A program made the translations under genes and the position numbers. The notes beneath the pieces are model-generated. The model searched no databases and was not told where the DNA came from. It was given only the letters and a program-made list of their open reading frames with translations. From Phoma sp. XZ068 (lineage: Eukaryota; Ascomycota; Dothideomycetes; Pleosporales; Didymellaceae): a stretch of DNA of 64,000 nt. This document shows positions 1-12,955 of this stretch, one piece after another (position 1 is the stretch's first letter; the number at the start of each line of letters is the position of its first letter). The stretch lies in contig RBKR01000026.1 of the NCBI GenBank assembly GCA_004835665.1, positions 496,001 through 560,000 on the forward strand. Reading direction: 5' to 3'.

Positions 1-703
1 CCTTCTTACATACCACAGCCACATCAGCAGCGTGAAGGCTCAGGCTCAAGTTCTGCAAGAGGAGGTGACATGTTTCCACGGCAATTCTTCATCCCGTCGC
101 CGCACCCTCCATCGATCCAGCAGCTGAACCCCCGCCCGAGGCGTCAAATTGCCGAAGAGGACGAATGTCCCATTTGCGGAGGCGAACTACCCGCAAATGG
201 TCCAGATGGTGATGATTCGGTACGATCTCAGCATATCGAGGAGTGCATTGCACTTCACTCGGCGTCACCCGCGCCCACTTCCACAGCAATACGCCCGCAA
301 GCGCACACCTCCACCAGCCTACCCATGACCCGTACGCGTGGTATGAGCAGCGTAGGAAACGGCGAGGGAGCGAGTTCCTCACACAGACACAGCCATGCTG
401 CCCGCGGCATGTTTCCGTATGTTGCTACTGAGAAGGACTGCGTGGACGAGGATGGCAATGATGCCGAATGCGTGATTTGTTTCGAGGAGTTCCAGGCAGG
501 CGACAAGATGGCTAGGTTAGTCTGCTGGTGCAAGTTCCACGAGGTATGTGCCTTTTTCTCTCAACGCCCTCTTTGCATGCCACGTGATCCATAGTTCCTA
601 ATTTTCTTGTATCCGGGCTAACATGATTCAGAAATGCATCAAGGACTGGTGGAAAATGAAGGGTCGTGGCGCATGCCCTACGCACCAACTGCACGAAGAG
701 TAG
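1..703 (+). CDS. ZNRF/Pib1-type RING E3 ubiquitin ligase, 3' part
   Basis: The gene enters from the left edge: the frame is open from base 1, so the true start is outside. Exon 1 runs to 543; an intron (544-631, GTATGT...CAG, 88 nt) is followed by exon 2 (632-703, stop TAG). A first Cys/His cluster (ECPICGG...HIEEC) lies near residues 55-80. The C-terminal RING has spacing C-x2-C-x14-C-x-C-x2-H-x2-C and ends in CPTH. That Cys/His order and the short tail are characteristic of ZNRF1/2 and yeast Pib1 RINGs, which act on endosomal/vacuolar membranes as ubiquitin ligases. Pib1 has an N-terminal FYVE domain, which would lie upstream here. The intron splits the RING between His and the following Cys. 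The low-complexity Ser/Thr-rich linker is normal for the family. Membrane role and FYVE are inferred. Confidence 0.8.
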
Positions 704-3700
704 TGCTTTGAATGGGAGATGATGGTCGACATCAGACGATACCTCCATGGCACACACCGGGTCTAGAACAGGCACCAGCTCTGGAATTTTGGCCTGGAAG
801 TGTCACGATCGAGACTCACCCGTCTATGCAGACGACATTATTCAACAACACGCCACGCCCACAGCCTATGCTCGCAATGGAACAGGCGGCCTTCGAATGA
901 TGATTACAGGTGCTTCACTTTCAGAAAACGCTTTGAAAAACAGGAGGCATTGTCGTGGCCTATTGTTCCAGGCGCTTGCCCAAGAGATTGGACTCTACAC
1001 CAGGACATTGACCTTTACAGAGGATGATAGGAGTGCTGTCTGTTCGTGACTGAGCAACTACGCTCGAACGACAACAATAAAAACTTGTGGACTTGCGGGA
1101 GAGCCTTCTGGCCCGCAGTGTCTCTACGACCTACCCGAATCGTCAGTCTCACCCAGCAAGAAATCAAATTTCCATTAGCTTAGGGTAATTGGACAACGAT
1201 CTCACATTGACGGAGAAACACCCGGCCGTAAACACAGTATAGACGCATCTGGCTTGATTATTGGCGATACCGTTGGCTACCTGCAATCGAATGCATGGAC
1301 ATTACGAGAGCGGTAATGGTGAAACAGCGATCAAGTTGTCAAGGAGACCATCTCTCATGGGTGCAATGCTTTGTGAAGAATTGTGTTAAGGCGTTCTGGT
1401 ATACCCCTGGTTTTCATTCTTTCAAATCATTCATTGGTGTACTACTTCCAAGGCGTTTGGGCAAGGAGAGGGACGGGAACGGAGGACAGCCTGTAATTTT
1501 TCCATTGCATAGCGTAGCATAACTTCGCATTGTATAAGTCAGCGAATCTTCACTCACACTAAAGGCCTTACTTGTTGGAGGTCACACTGCTACTCGTAGT
1601 GACCACTTTCGCTTATTAATTATCACTTGATATTTGTGGCACGGTAGCAAACTCATGCCACCCTTTGCTGGATAACATATAAGATGCACATGTCAAACCC
1701 GATAGCAGCGACACTCTAGAACCGGTAGGCAGCCCCCCTGGAAATCATCTCCTACAGAAACATATCACACAACGCTTCCATAAGCCAAGACTCTACAAGT
1801 AGTTGATTAGAATTCAGGCTCTCCCATGGTACCCTCTCTCCACACTAACTGGTACTCAGACACCAACGTCTGACCGTGGCCGACCGTCTCGAGGGAGATT
1901 ACTGTCTTGGTTCAAGAAGATCAAGGACTCTGTGAAATGTCTCAGAAGCAATTGACTGGGGGTTGGACAGGCAAGCGTAGTATGGAAAGTTGAAGTTTGC
2001 GTTGAGGTCAGAGGGCTTGGCATGGCAGTACTTGCAGGAATTGGACAGCATCTGTATTATATACCTTTAAGCCTATACTGAACAGGGCATGATGTGGAGT
2101 GTGCAATTCAATCAAGTGCATCTCTACGTATGATATGAGGACATTAAGAAACACTTACCTACCTTGACCATGACGGCCTCAAACGATTGTGATGGCTGAT
2201 ATTGAGCATCTTGGAGACCTTCATTATGGCGTCCATCTTCTCGCAACTCCTTGTATTGAATATGCCACAGTGCTCGAAACAACCACCTCGGTCCAAATTA
2301 CGCGCTTCGCGTTTACTGAACGTCTTCCAAGCCTGCCATTTGCATTTATGCGACGGGCACAACTCAGAACAGGCCGTCACACACACAAGAGTTCCGTCAG
2401 CTAGCAGCCACCATACAGCTGCATACAGCGGGCCGTTCAGCCTGCCCTGCTTTTTGTTGCTAATGTGAAGACGCATTAGTTCCGCATTATGGACTCGAAT
2501 GGCGGGTTCTGTATCTGCGAATGGGGAGGCGGTGTGGGGGATCCAATCCGACATGTCTCGTTTAAAGTCGAGAAGGTTGCCTCGAGTAGCAGGAGATCAT
2601 GTAACTATGTTAGTCACTGCGGGCCGGTCCCGCAGTGACAGATGGTAAGTGGCAGCGTCGCATATGGGATGCCGCGCCCTGTCGGATCTGAGAGCGTGTA
2701 AGAAACGCAAGCAGGCATGACGTATTTGAATGGACTTCCGTTCTTGTCCACTGCCCTGCAGTGATGGTAGGTGTTCTGCAGTCTTCAATACAGCCGTCAA
2801 TGAGTCTCGTATCTGCAGAGCTGATACAAACTACTTGTGCAGCACCCGTGAGCGGATTCTTGAAGCCGGCGCCGACCCTCGAGATCGGCGACCTGGTCAG
2901 CCAAGCACTCAACTTGAGGGCTATACTCTGCATAAACGTTTCATTAGCAGGCCCTCACACTCCACCAGATCTCACACTAGTCTGATCGGTAGCGTCTCGG
3001 GGTGCTGGTGCCGGCTACTAACGCAGGTATCGTATGTTGGTTGCATCCATGCTGTCGCCAAGGAGATTGAGATCCCCATCGGTCTGAGGGCTCGATGTTG
3101 TGGGGTTCAGCGTTGTCAACACCAGTGTCGATTGGCCCCCAAGATCTACCTCCCTTGTCACTGTCAAGGGAATCGATTAAGTTGGACCGTAGAAGGGCCG
3201 AAAGACAGACGAGATCTCGGTACATTACCCGCGCCGTAGTTTTCGCTTGTGGCTTACCCTACGAATAGCGATCGGAGGTATATACCACTCCGAGTAAACA
3301 CGAGAAAAAGCAATTTGGTCCTGCGCATCCTGACGCGAAGCGTGGAAGTTTGGTACTCGATCCTGCAGTCAACCGATGCTCGATCAGTGCCTCTTCCTTC
3401 CTGACGCCCATTGCTCGCTTACAGGTCGCCGATAGTGCCCTTCCAACCGTTGCCACCACGTTCTCACCTATGCAGCTTCAGACTCCAGAACGCAAAAGCA
3501 ACTGTTGGTGAAGCCGTGTAAATGTCATTATCGCTCTAACCCTTGTATCTTGTGGGCACATTCATACGGGCCGGCTTCCTCCGTTCCAAAGACAGTCGTA
3601 CTTGCTGCCTCACTTCGTCAGAGCGGCAATGTAGATCACGGGTTCGAAACAGTGAGCACGTTGCCCTTCAAATGTTGAGAGAACCGCATGCAGGGGCTAA

Positions 3701-4837
3701 AAGCTTGTATTCCATCACACCAGACATTGGGCGTGGCGAGGAAGTGTCCTGTACACTTTGGCGTTGACAAGTGTCGCTTGACCGTGTCGGTATCCAGTGT
3801 CCAGTGTGTTCGTTGCAATGATAGCCAACTCAAATGTATGATGGAATGCCTGTCGATCGATCTTGGTGCACGCGGGCGACACGTTCAGCTCGTGTCGTAA
3901 CAGGGGTGACAAGATGGCACAAGTCTCGCGTTCGGCACTACTGTCGTGTAACGCGATCGAAGATCACATCCTTCCCACATCGTGATCTGACTCGTGGATT
4001 TGACACCCTGTTCCCGAAGACCAGGATAAGACGCACCATCGGAACGGGTCGAGGGGCGCAAGTGCGAATCTGATTGCAGGGGCGATGGATGGGCGAGCGG
4101 ACATAAGGTGCTAGGGTGGGGAGTTTCTAAGCTGGGATGAGCTTGTGCTCGCCGGTGTAAATGTGGAGATTAATATTCGACATGTCCTCGGTTGATGCAG
4201 TTGGCAACTCGGTTGTGATACGGTGCAGTTGTCGCTCTGCTTGGATTCGGACGCAAACTTCAATTATACACGAATGAATGGAACGGCGAGGCTACGAGAC
4301 AAGAACATGACAGCTGTAGGAGGAAGATATGCCATCAGAGGAAGATATGCCATAAAAGGAAGATGTGTGCGCGGCTGGATGTGACAAACGTTGATAGCCG
4401 ATTTTACGTATTGAAGAGCTTAATTTGGAATGACAGGAGGCTCGATGCTGCGCGAGGTGCCCGGCGGCATACAAAGCTGGATAAAGGCGGGTGGGCAGTG
4501 GCAGGGAAGCGGGGACGTGATTGCTTTTCTTGCTGGTGGCGAACTACCAATGACGACAACTTCAAGACTCCTGGAAAGCACATTTCGAATACCACGATCC
4601 GATGGGGGGTATCAGGACTCTAACAAACGGAAACGGTCGATCCTATTGTTACACGTACATCGGAGAAGGTTGGTATAGAGGCTTTTACGATCAGCATAAC
4701 GTTTGGAGCGTACGGAGCCCGTTGATACACTCACAACAAAACAAGACGGTAAAGAGTGATAGGTCAATTGATGTATACACAAATGCAAGGACAAGAACGC
4801 CGAAACAGCATGACACGAAGTGGGGTGGGTAGGAACG
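704..4837. other. gene-poor intergenic region
   Basis: No convincing gene was found in 4.1 kb. An AATAAA-like signal near 1075 could end the RING transcript. Open frames on both strands (for example 2159-2554 minus, 2730-3239 plus) have no recognisable domain and overlap each other. The minus strand at about 2800-3170 shows two protein-like stretches that could be joined through a GTTAGT...CAG intron, but no start or homologous domain supports a gene model. Confidence 0.5.
4320..4366. repeat. short imperfect tandem repeat (17-18 nt unit, about 3 copies)
   Basis: The unit GGAAGATATGCCATCAGA recurs as GGAAGATATGCCATAAAA and then as a partial GGAAGATGTG. It lies downstream of the minus-strand regulator gene that ends at 4838 and has no obvious coding role. 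Confidence 0.7.
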
Positions 4838-7800
4838 CTACCCACGCGACCCGCTGCCCACCCATTGTTTCCATTGATTTACTGTCATCTGCTCCACATT
4901 CGTTGCGATCTCATCGACCCTTGGAGCCGTCGAATAGTTCGGAAAAGAGTGCTGATACATCATCTGCTGCTGTTGAGCGCTCTCGTGATGGAACCCCGGA
5001 ATGGTATGGCCCTGGTCGGACATGGGCGAGATAACCATCCCTGCCTCTGGGCTGCCCAATATCGGGGCTGCAGGATTCGCTGACCAATGTGTATGCACGT
5101 CGTGATGCTCTTTACTCACAGGACTGTGCGCTCTGTTTGCGAGAGGCGACGAGTATGTGGGTCGCAGGAGGGGTGGGGTTGTCGTGAGTTGATGCAGTGA
5201 CGGGCACGAGTTGTGTCTGAGTTGTGCTGCCGAGATCTGATAGTGCTTGGGTGTTGACGCAGGTTCGGCCCATTGTTGAGCAGGCCCAACACGGTCCACC
5301 ACTTCTTTGCCAAACTCCAGCCTTCTATCGTTAGCAAAAGCTGTAGCAGGCATGACCCGACTCGACTCGAGGTGCAATGAGTGAGGCGAATGCTTTTGCT
5401 GTGGACGACATTGCTCCGTGCCAATGGTTCCGTCATTGTGGTTCTGTTGCGGCACGGGCGCTGCACCGCTCACAGCCGGCGAGGCCGGGCCTGTTACACA
5501 ATTCCGTGGCTGGGACTGTTCATGTGACGGTGGCGCACAATATCGTCCCAAAGCCGATCTTTGGGGTGATCTTGCACTGCTTTGAAGCTCGTTCAGGATC
5601 GGAACAGCTTTGTTCGAGCTTTCTAGCTTCATGTAAGCCAATGAACTAGCTTTGCTGGAAATGTGCAATCTGTGGTCTTGCTTCGGTCCCCTCGGGGTTG
5701 TGGGTTCACTCTCAGCTCCTGTTGCGGCCCATGTGAAGGGAGCAAAGCGTTCTGGTGCGTACGACTGCAAGCCTGATTCCTCGAGTAGTAGCATGCCTGT
5801 ATTGCCCATTACCGTATCGCGGGAAGCTCCTGTGATACGGTCCGCTTCATCTTGAGGTGCGCTTGCTGACTGGATTCTGTCTGGTGATTGATGTGTGCCA
5901 AATCCTCCCATATTCTTGCGCAGGAGATCTAGGCCCCAGCTTAGCTTTTCGACAGCCAAGCCTGCAAGCTTGTGGACACCATTGTCTTGTAGCTCCCTGA
6001 AGACCGCATAAGCTTGTTCGACTTTTCTTACGTGTGAAAGATTACCGGTCTCTAATGCATCTAGCAGGAGTATCATAGAGCTGTTGAAAGCTTGTTGGCT
6101 GATGGTCCAGGAGACGAGGGATGAGGGAGTGCGCGTATAGAAAAACAGGAAAGCTGTTAAAATTCCTGAAGAAGAACTGAGTACCAGGGGCCGCCCACGT
6201 GGCGAGGCTATCGATGTGGTAGGCGAGGGATGCGAGGAATGCATCACATTGACGGGACGGAACGACGAAGAAGACTTGGTAGCAGCTGCAGGAGAATGTT
6301 CCGAAGGTTTATCGGTCCTCTGACGATTTAACAGGATGAGGTAGGTATGAGTCTTGCAGTAGTAAACTTTAAAAGGTGAGCCTTGACCAAAATGATGCTA
6401 TTAGCTTCGAATAACGCACCAGCAGCCATGGCGCTCAATGGCCATTCGGGAAGTTCGTTGTCTTCGTCTAGCCATGAGTCATCAAACTGAAGCAACTCAG
6501 GTATCGTGTCTAGAAGTCTGGCGAGGAGATCGGTGAACTCATCAATCCTGGTGTTGGTCAATCGATCACTGCTCAGAATCTGCCTGGCCAGTATCGTAAA
6601 GTGGTTGATAAATTCACCAAATCGCAGCATCTGCGGATCGGTGGTAAGCTCGTGAGGGGGCGGACAATCCCCCATGCCGCTGATTCCAAGCGGACGCCCC
6701 AAACTCATCGAATACTGCTCATCCATATGCAACATCCACCACCAGAGGGTTTGGCGTATTGAGCATTCTCTCTGAGTGGGTGGGGCTGGATCGAGATACT
6801 TTGGATGACGATGAAGACCAATAGCCTGTGCCAATCTAACGGTAGTGCCAAAAAGTGTCCAGGCATCCAGAAAGCGTCCAGAGTTGGTCAGAAATGGTCC
6901 TATCATTACAAGAGATTCGATTGCCAACAGTGAAGGTTTATGCATGAACGATGAAAGGCGGAGGGCTTGCATGGAAGCCGCGACTGACCGTCTGGTTAGA
7001 CTTGCTTAAAACTTTGGAAACCTTTACTAACCGTAGACGTTGCCTCTTTGCGCTTCAGCATCGACAAACTCTGCTCTCCACTGTTCACCAGATTTATCCC
7101 AAACAGAGTGCTGTGCGCCCAGTGCTATGGCCGCAAATATCAACGCCAACATGTCAGGGCACATTCGGGCATTTCTCTCTGGATCGGAGAGGAAACGCTC
7201 GATTTCAGCCTTGGTAAGCTCGACAGGGAGATGAGGGAATGCGCAGACATAAACGCGCTTTTCAAAGGCGGACAAGTACTCTAACAGCTCTTTCCGATTT
7301 GGGAGAATATCCAGAAGCTGCGGTATGCACTGTTCTGGAGTTGCTGCAAACAAAGTCGCAAATGGATAAGAAGAGGGCGACTTTGGTGTAAAAATGTCTG
7401 GACCGCGGGGCATATGATGCGCAAGAGATTGGGCATTTGTGGGTGTCAGATTTTCAGTTGCGAACTTTGTTCCAATCAGCAAGTCTTGTGTCAATGATAT
7501 TGAATCCACTCACATCTACAATAATGTTCGCTAGTCCTGGAGAGCCAAAGTATATCGAGTCGGATAACTCAGAGCCTTGGAATCGTTTCTGCCGTGCTGC
7601 TCGTTTCTTGAATGAGGACGCTCTAGACCTGTTGCCAGGTTGGGACCCTGAGGATTGGTCGGAATCATCTTCCTCGATAGAAATCTTGCTGGTACGCAGC
7701 CGTTCCTTCAATCGTAGGTTCTCCGCGCGAAGTTTGCGTAGTTCGTAGGACTGTTGAATCGGAGCGTAATCACCCCCTTCCGCGACGAAATGGCATTCTT

Positions 7801-8017
7801 TAGGCGCCCCTCGTGCGCAACAGGCTGAGCAGGGTTTGGTGCGATCACATTTGACCTTCCGCTCACGACACTTGGTACAAGACAGAAGTTGGCGTGGTTG
7901 CTGGGTTTGCTGCTTTCTTCTAGCAATGTCCATGGATTGATCAGAGGGACTGCGAATGCGGTCATGCGAAAATGTAGCCATGGTCGGATGGTTGGCATTC
8001 GGCCTAGGGTTTGACAT
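4838..8017 (-). CDS. Zn(II)2Cys6 transcription factor with fungal-specific TF domain
   Basis: Four exons, read on the minus strand: 8017-7514, 7464-7032, 6983-6420 and 6366-4838. Introns are 7465-7513 (49 nt), 6984-7031 (48 nt) and 6367-6419 (53 nt). The model gives about 1009 residues. The zinc cluster uses Cys47, 50, 57, 63, 66 and 75 (C-x2-C-x6-C-x5-C-x2-C-x8-C). It is followed by a linker and a coiled-coil-like segment (about 90-110), then a middle homology region (about 230-480) with motifs such as RFLSDPERNA, SGRFLDAWTLFGTTVRLA and LWWWMLHMDEQYSM. These are typical of the fungal-specific TF domain (PF04082 type). The C-terminal third is low complexity and ends in an MTVNQWKQWVGS-like motif. 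All three junctions preserve the frame and restore family-like sequence. Nuclear DNA-binding regulator; targets cannot be read. An alternative start is Met13 (7981). Confidence 0.88.
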
Positions 8018-9049
8018 GCGACTCCAGTATTGTGGGTTGAACCAATGTGACGGTATGTGGTTGGTTCAATCCGAATCACAGGGACTGTGTTATAATACCA
8101 CTGTCGCCTCTTCGACAAATAGAGGTTGGCGGGTCTCAGCTCCTGTGACGAACAAGTGCATATCGCTAGGCTGGCAGTGGCTGATCCCTGCTCTTGTAGT
8201 CTGTGATCAGTAATTGCACATTCGCAGCCTCATTCATAGAATTCGCCTGATTAGGGGTGGAGTGTGTGTGCAATGGGAGAGTGTCGGTCAAGGCGTGTAA
8301 GCTCTCAGTGTAGGCATAGGACCGAATTGGTCGTGGTGCAGTAGTGGTGCATCGGCAAGCCTCACCAAGCCTCAGTCGTACAAAGATATCGCCAAGGACG
8401 TAAAAGGACTGTCGGGACAGTACATGATACTTGGTACACAGATCTGGCGCTTTTTACCAAGGGCCCGGTCCGCTGGATCCACTCACCCCGGCCGTGCGGC
8501 ATGCGCATGTCTGGGCGAACCGGATCTCTTGCCGTGCTGTAATTTGTTTATCTCTATTCTATAAGCGAAAGAACTAGACTACGCATGGCTTACAGTAAGA
8601 CATTTGCATCCTTGTTGGACCGACATCTGTCGCTAGTGCTCCGCGGGCTTTTGATGGCTGACAGGGGTGATATTCATGTGCCTCGCCAGCGCCTTGGGCC
8701 TGCTCGTTGCCGTCGCGCTTAAACTTCGCCTCCTTTCTACCGCCTGTCAAGTCTAACGATGTCCATGTGATTTGCCACCGCATCGCTCGCTGATTCATAT
8801 GTAATTCACGTGCCAGGTCCACCCAAGCATAGATGTGTGTGGCGTGGCCGCCAGTCCTTCCCCGTCGCACAGAACGCCCCATCGTCGCCAGTGAGCGAAG
8901 ACAAAGTGATTGGACAAACCCATGGAGTAGTGATCTGAGCTGAGCCTTTCAGCTGATGCTACCAAGTCCCATGCACTCGAGAACAGTACGAACTGTGAGC
9001 TTCTGTCCGATCTAGACAACGTTTTGTAGGTTCCCTCCATCAACGCGTA
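8018..9049. other. intergenic region upstream of the Zn2Cys6 gene
   Basis: About 1 kb between two minus-strand genes. It should hold the promoter of the Zn2Cys6 gene (8017 side) and the 3' UTR of the nuclease gene (9050 side). The open frames at 8574-8882 and 8795-9043 (minus) show no domain and are treated as chance. No tRNA or clear repeat was seen. Confidence 0.5.
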
Positions 9050-12000
9050 CTACTCGCCTTCATTCGTTTCTCTGCTCAACAGTTGGACGGGCTTCACATA
9101 GATGCGAGCGTTGAACAAGTCCACACTGTCGAGCGTGACTTCCCATTCGTCACCGAGCTGGGCCTCCTCTATGTCCCGTATGGCAACCCTCAGGCCGAAT
9201 TCGGGCATGAGGCCTACCGCCATGGACTTCAAACCACGTAAATTTGACCCTGGGTCAACAAATCTGATCCAGCATCTAAACGTGGGAGGCAGCTTAGCCT
9301 CGTTGTAGTACAAAGCACGAAGGAAGGCCTGGGAAACCCAATGATTGACCGCATTCCTCTGAGTTGCGGCGATGAGCTTCTCTCGCGGCGAGAGCGTAAT
9401 GATTGAGTCTTGAATTTGACGCTGAGTGAAAGGTATGATGCCACGCTGGGAGTTCAGTTCGGCAGCAATGTATTTCTTGCCAGTTTTCACTTCGTATCGA
9501 ATGGCAGCTTCGATCTGCCAATGAGCAATCATGTCGCTGAAGCGTCGAAGCGGGCTCGTAACTCTGACGTAACCGGAGACTCCGATCACTCTGTGTGGCA
9601 CTGGAGATGTATGAGCAATAGCCCTACCCAGCGATTCCATGTACTGCATAGTCAGTGCAAGTGGGGGGTTTTGGTGTTTCTCCAGGTAGTTCGACATGAT
9701 ATTATGCTTAAGCTCATCTGATGGTGTGCGGTTGGCGTTGGGCGGAGCGATCGACCCTCTGAAGATAACCGGTATTCCTCGTTCGCCACACCACGACGCA
9801 GCCGTGGAGCAACCCAACATCATAATCTCCTCAACGATATTGGTAGCGTTCATATCGAAGCGCAGGAAGCCTTGCGATGCAGGCTTTGTGATTTCGATAA
9901 TGGGGTCGCCTTTGATGAATCGAGATATATCGGTTGAGGGAGCGTTCCACGTCAGACCAGATTTCTGCGTACTCTCATGGACACGTACACTTGGTGAGCT
10001 GTTGAACATGGAGATACCGCCGCGTTCTTGACGCTTTTTGAAGAGTGACTTTGCTACTGCATAGAGGTCATGTAGCTCCTGGCGCTGACCAGGGTTGATG
10101 GATGGAGGATCTCGCACCTGATCACTGGACACTGCTTTGCTTCCAATTACAAGTTTGCGTGTGTTTCCCGTGGGTTTTTCTCCCAGGCTCAAGGCCAATT
10201 CTGAAGGTGTGATAGAGATGGGATTGCGAATGATGCCATGTGAGATGTTGGTTTCGAGTACATTGCCGTGGCGATCAACCCTCGAACTAAATGTAATTAC
10301 TGGTCGGTTACACTGTAGACTGAAGTGGTCATCGGTGGCCCATTTGGGCAGCATTGGGAATGTTCGCTCCGGTGTATACACAGTTTGGGTCATGTGTGCG
10401 GCCAAACTGGACAGCGTATGCGTCTTGTCAAAAAACGCAGTCGGGTTCGCCACATGAACATGAACCCAAAATTCTGAGACGGCACCTTTGACCCTCTCAA
10501 TGGAAATACCATCGTCGATCTCTTGGGCCCCAATATCATCTATGCAATAGATGTTTGTCGATCCCCAGTCGCGGCGCATGCCGGCCATGGAATCGCGGAA
10601 ATCAGGGGCGTTTCGAAGTAGTTTTGCCTTCTCGCTCAGCAGCTCCAAATTTCGTGATAGTCGAACTGTTGGGAGCATGAGCTGTTCATCATAAATAGAG
10701 CGGTTTTCGTAGGGCGTGATGACTCCAATTTCCTGCAAGAACACAAGCCCAGTCGCACGCTGAATCAAGTCTGCTCGCAACTCGACTTCGGCCCGATGCT
10801 GTATGGTCCCCGGCTTGTAGCATCCAGTCGCAGCAATAAGATCGGCACACGCAGAATGCAAACCTCCCATGTTCTGGAATTGGTTGTTCAGCACCCACGC
10901 TTGCAAGAAGGTAACAAGTTCATGGTCACTCTTCGTAAAAAGTTCGTCCGTTACCGCTCGCATCGAGGGCTCAGATGCGTTTCCATCCCGACTCTTACTC
11001 GGCCCAAGCCCACCTGAGGTGGGATCTCGATCTTTCCTACTCTTCGCAACCAGCCTGCGGGCCTTCTGGAGGAAATGTAGAACGTTCGTTGCCCCATTGG
11101 TACGCCTTACGGCCGATTTTTTCGGTTCGTTCGCGATTGTAGCCGAATATTCGAAATATTCTCGGATCCACTCATGGACAGTCTCAACGACCTGTACGTC
11201 CTTCTTGGGACGGATCGCGAACACGTTGGTCAAACGGTGGCTGCGTTGGTCTGAACGGAAGCGAAAAGCATTGTGATTCAAAGCTTTGCGCACTGCTAAG
11301 AGATCCGGTGAGGAGGGCGTCCACGCAGTGTTCCCTCGAGCAAGCAAGGTCTTTGCGATCTGGGCAAGTGTCATCATGCGGGTTCGATTGTTGTCCGCAA
11401 GCACAGCATAAGCGGTGTCCAGAACTGGCGCGTTTCTTCGGTAAACGCCCTCAGATTCTTCCGCCAAGTTGTCGAGAAGTCTTTGCACCGGAGCAGCAAC
11501 TTCTGCAGGTACGTGGACCTCGCCTTTCGGATTGGCTTTGTCAGGGTCTGTTGGTAAGAAAGGTAGGAGAGGTTGCAGAAGTGCGGGATCTACACAGCCT
11601 GGAATGGCGAAGGATATCTGAGCGAGATTCGAATGGGCCCATTTCCCGTTGATGGTATAGAACTGGCTGTCATTGTCGAGTTGCTGGACGAAGACAGCGA
11701 GGATAGGCTCGCGTCCAGCCTGTCTGCAAAGCGTCAGTCTTCATGTCTGCATGCTTCTTGTAGATAGCACGTACGATAGTTCGACGACATCTCCAGGCTT
11801 CAGAAAGAGACCTATGGTGACCAAGTCTTCTCCATCATCGTCTTCGCCAGCAAACCACCTGTCGGCGTCTGTCTGGTCATCTGCTGGAGATGCACTTGAG
11901 ATTTTAGACACATTGTTGATTATTTCGCCTTTTGCTGGATGCCTCTCGAAAGCAGACAATGTCTCCTCGCTGGGTCCCCCGTACTGGGTTTGCCACTGCT

Positions 12001-12313
12001 CGAGATGACTGCGAATTGGTACTTGTTGCGGGCGAGCAATGAAGACGGGGTCGACGGCTAAGTCGATGGGTGTGGAAGTAACGAGAGATTGTGCGCGCTG
12101 GATGGTATCAGTATCGCGAAGCTGGAGGGTGTGCTGAGGGCATACAAGTGCAGAAGTGTGGAAGGAGCGCCCTGGAATCGTGCGCGACGCAGTTATGGAC
12201 GAATTAGGATTACGTGAAGTTTGCAAACGAGCGCTTCTTTGGCTCGGAGAAGCGAGGCGCCATTGGCATCGCAAGCAGATATTGCTGGAAGCCCACAGCA
12301 CACGTGGGTGCAT
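9050..12313 (-). CDS. mitochondrial RNase II-family exoribonuclease (Cyt-4/Dss1-like)
   Basis: Two exons on the minus strand, 12313-11775 and 11723-9050, separated by a 51-nt intron (11724-11774, GTACGT...GCAG) that splits a Ser codon. The product is about 1070 residues, close to Neurospora CYT-4. The N terminus is rich in Arg, Ser and aliphatic residues and lacks acids (first about 50 residues), as expected of a mitochondrial presequence. The RNB catalytic core carries an Asp/Glu cluster (CIDDIGAQEIDD, about residues 573-584) that matches the D-x5-(D/E)-x-D-D metal-binding motif of RNase II. Further RNB signatures include PERTFPMLP, TFSSRVD and HTSPVPHRVIGVSGYVRVTSPLRRF before a C-terminal S1-like segment. 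Known members degrade and process mitochondrial RNAs 3'-5'. It is divergent from the MOCS2A gene, sharing about 350 bp of promoter. Confidence 0.9.
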
Positions 12314-12664
12314 ATTCTACAATGGGGTAATGAAGGCTGCAGAATATCCACAATGATGCGCTCAAGAAAGTCGCGACAGCCGCTAGGGCCACGCACGAAC
12401 TCACATGTCTTCTCCTCCGAGAACTCCGCACCTTTCTTCCTCCACACTCACAAATTCAAAAGGTAAGCAGTCACCACTCTCATTGCATCAAGCCCCCTCT
12501 CTTGTGATGTTCTCCAATATAGCATGTATTATCCGACTGTCACTTCGGTGATGGCCTGCGGAACACCTTTTTTTTGGCTGACCAGAAAATTTGCACTTAC
12601 GATTTGTTGCTCTTGACCGCGCAAACACACGTCTAACAAGTCGCAGTAACCCCTAGCCGCCAAC
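12314..12664. promoter_or_regulatory. divergent promoter, nuclease (-) / MOCS2A (+)
   Basis: A 351-bp spacer between head-to-head genes. It includes a pyrimidine-rich tract ending in CCTCC near 12420 and a T8 run at about 12570. No TATA box is obvious, so initiation is probably housekeeping-type. Promoter function is inferred from position only. Confidence 0.5.
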
Positions 12665-12955
12665 ATGGCATGTGCGAAAACTCCCGCAGGTCACTTCACG
12701 ATCTTGTACTTTGCCGCTGCTTCAACGTTCACGGGCAAGACTACAGAGCACTTGCCTGCACCACTCCGCATCCATGACCTTTTCACAAGGCTCGAAGACG
12801 CGTACCCTGGCATCAAGGACAAGGTGCTGAGCAGCTGTGCTGTGACCGTGAACCTCGAGTATGTCGATCTAGACGATGACGATGCTTTAGGCGCGGACAA
12901 CGAGCTCAAAGCAGGCGATGAGGTGGCCATCATTCCGCCTGTCAGCTCAGGCTGA
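12665..12955 (+). CDS. molybdopterin synthase small (sulfur-carrier) subunit, MoaD/MOCS2A-like
   Basis: A single exon of 96 residues, the normal size for MoaD/MOCS2A. It has a ubiquitin-like fold pattern: FTILYFAAAS forms the first strand, DLFTRLEDAYPGI the main helix, and VTVNLEYVD...ELKAGDEVAIIPPVSSG the C-terminal strands. The family donates sulfur from a C-terminal thiocarboxylate to precursor Z, forming molybdopterin in the cytosol with the MoaE/MOCS2B partner. Here the tail is Ser-Ser-Gly rather than Gly-Gly; the terminal Gly that is activated is present. The partner subunit is not in the window. The product would supply nitrate reductase and other molybdoenzymes (family knowledge). The in-frame ATG at 12665 has a good context (CCAACATGG). 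Confidence 0.9.
   Translation: MACAKTPAGHFTILYFAAASTFTGKTTEHLPAPLRIHDLFTRLEDAYPGIKDKVLSSCAVTVNLEYVDLDDDDALGADNELKAGDEVAIIPPVSSG

Noticed and set aside
2159..2554. 131-codon open frame, minus strand
   Set aside because: No domain, no signal peptide, and overlapped by plus-strand frames; composition not clearly coding.
2600..3240. Possible spliced minus-strand gene (protein-like stretches near 2,800-2,930 and 3,010-3,170)
   Set aside because: Two different frames look equally protein-like, no start exon can be found, and no family is recognised.
3631..3660. GGGTTCGAAAC resembling a tRNA T-loop
   Set aside because: The flanking bases do not form a T stem, and no acceptor or anticodon arm can be built around it.
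8574..8882. 102-codon minus-strand open frame
   Set aside because: No domain; lies in a region expected to be promoter; residue usage looks random.
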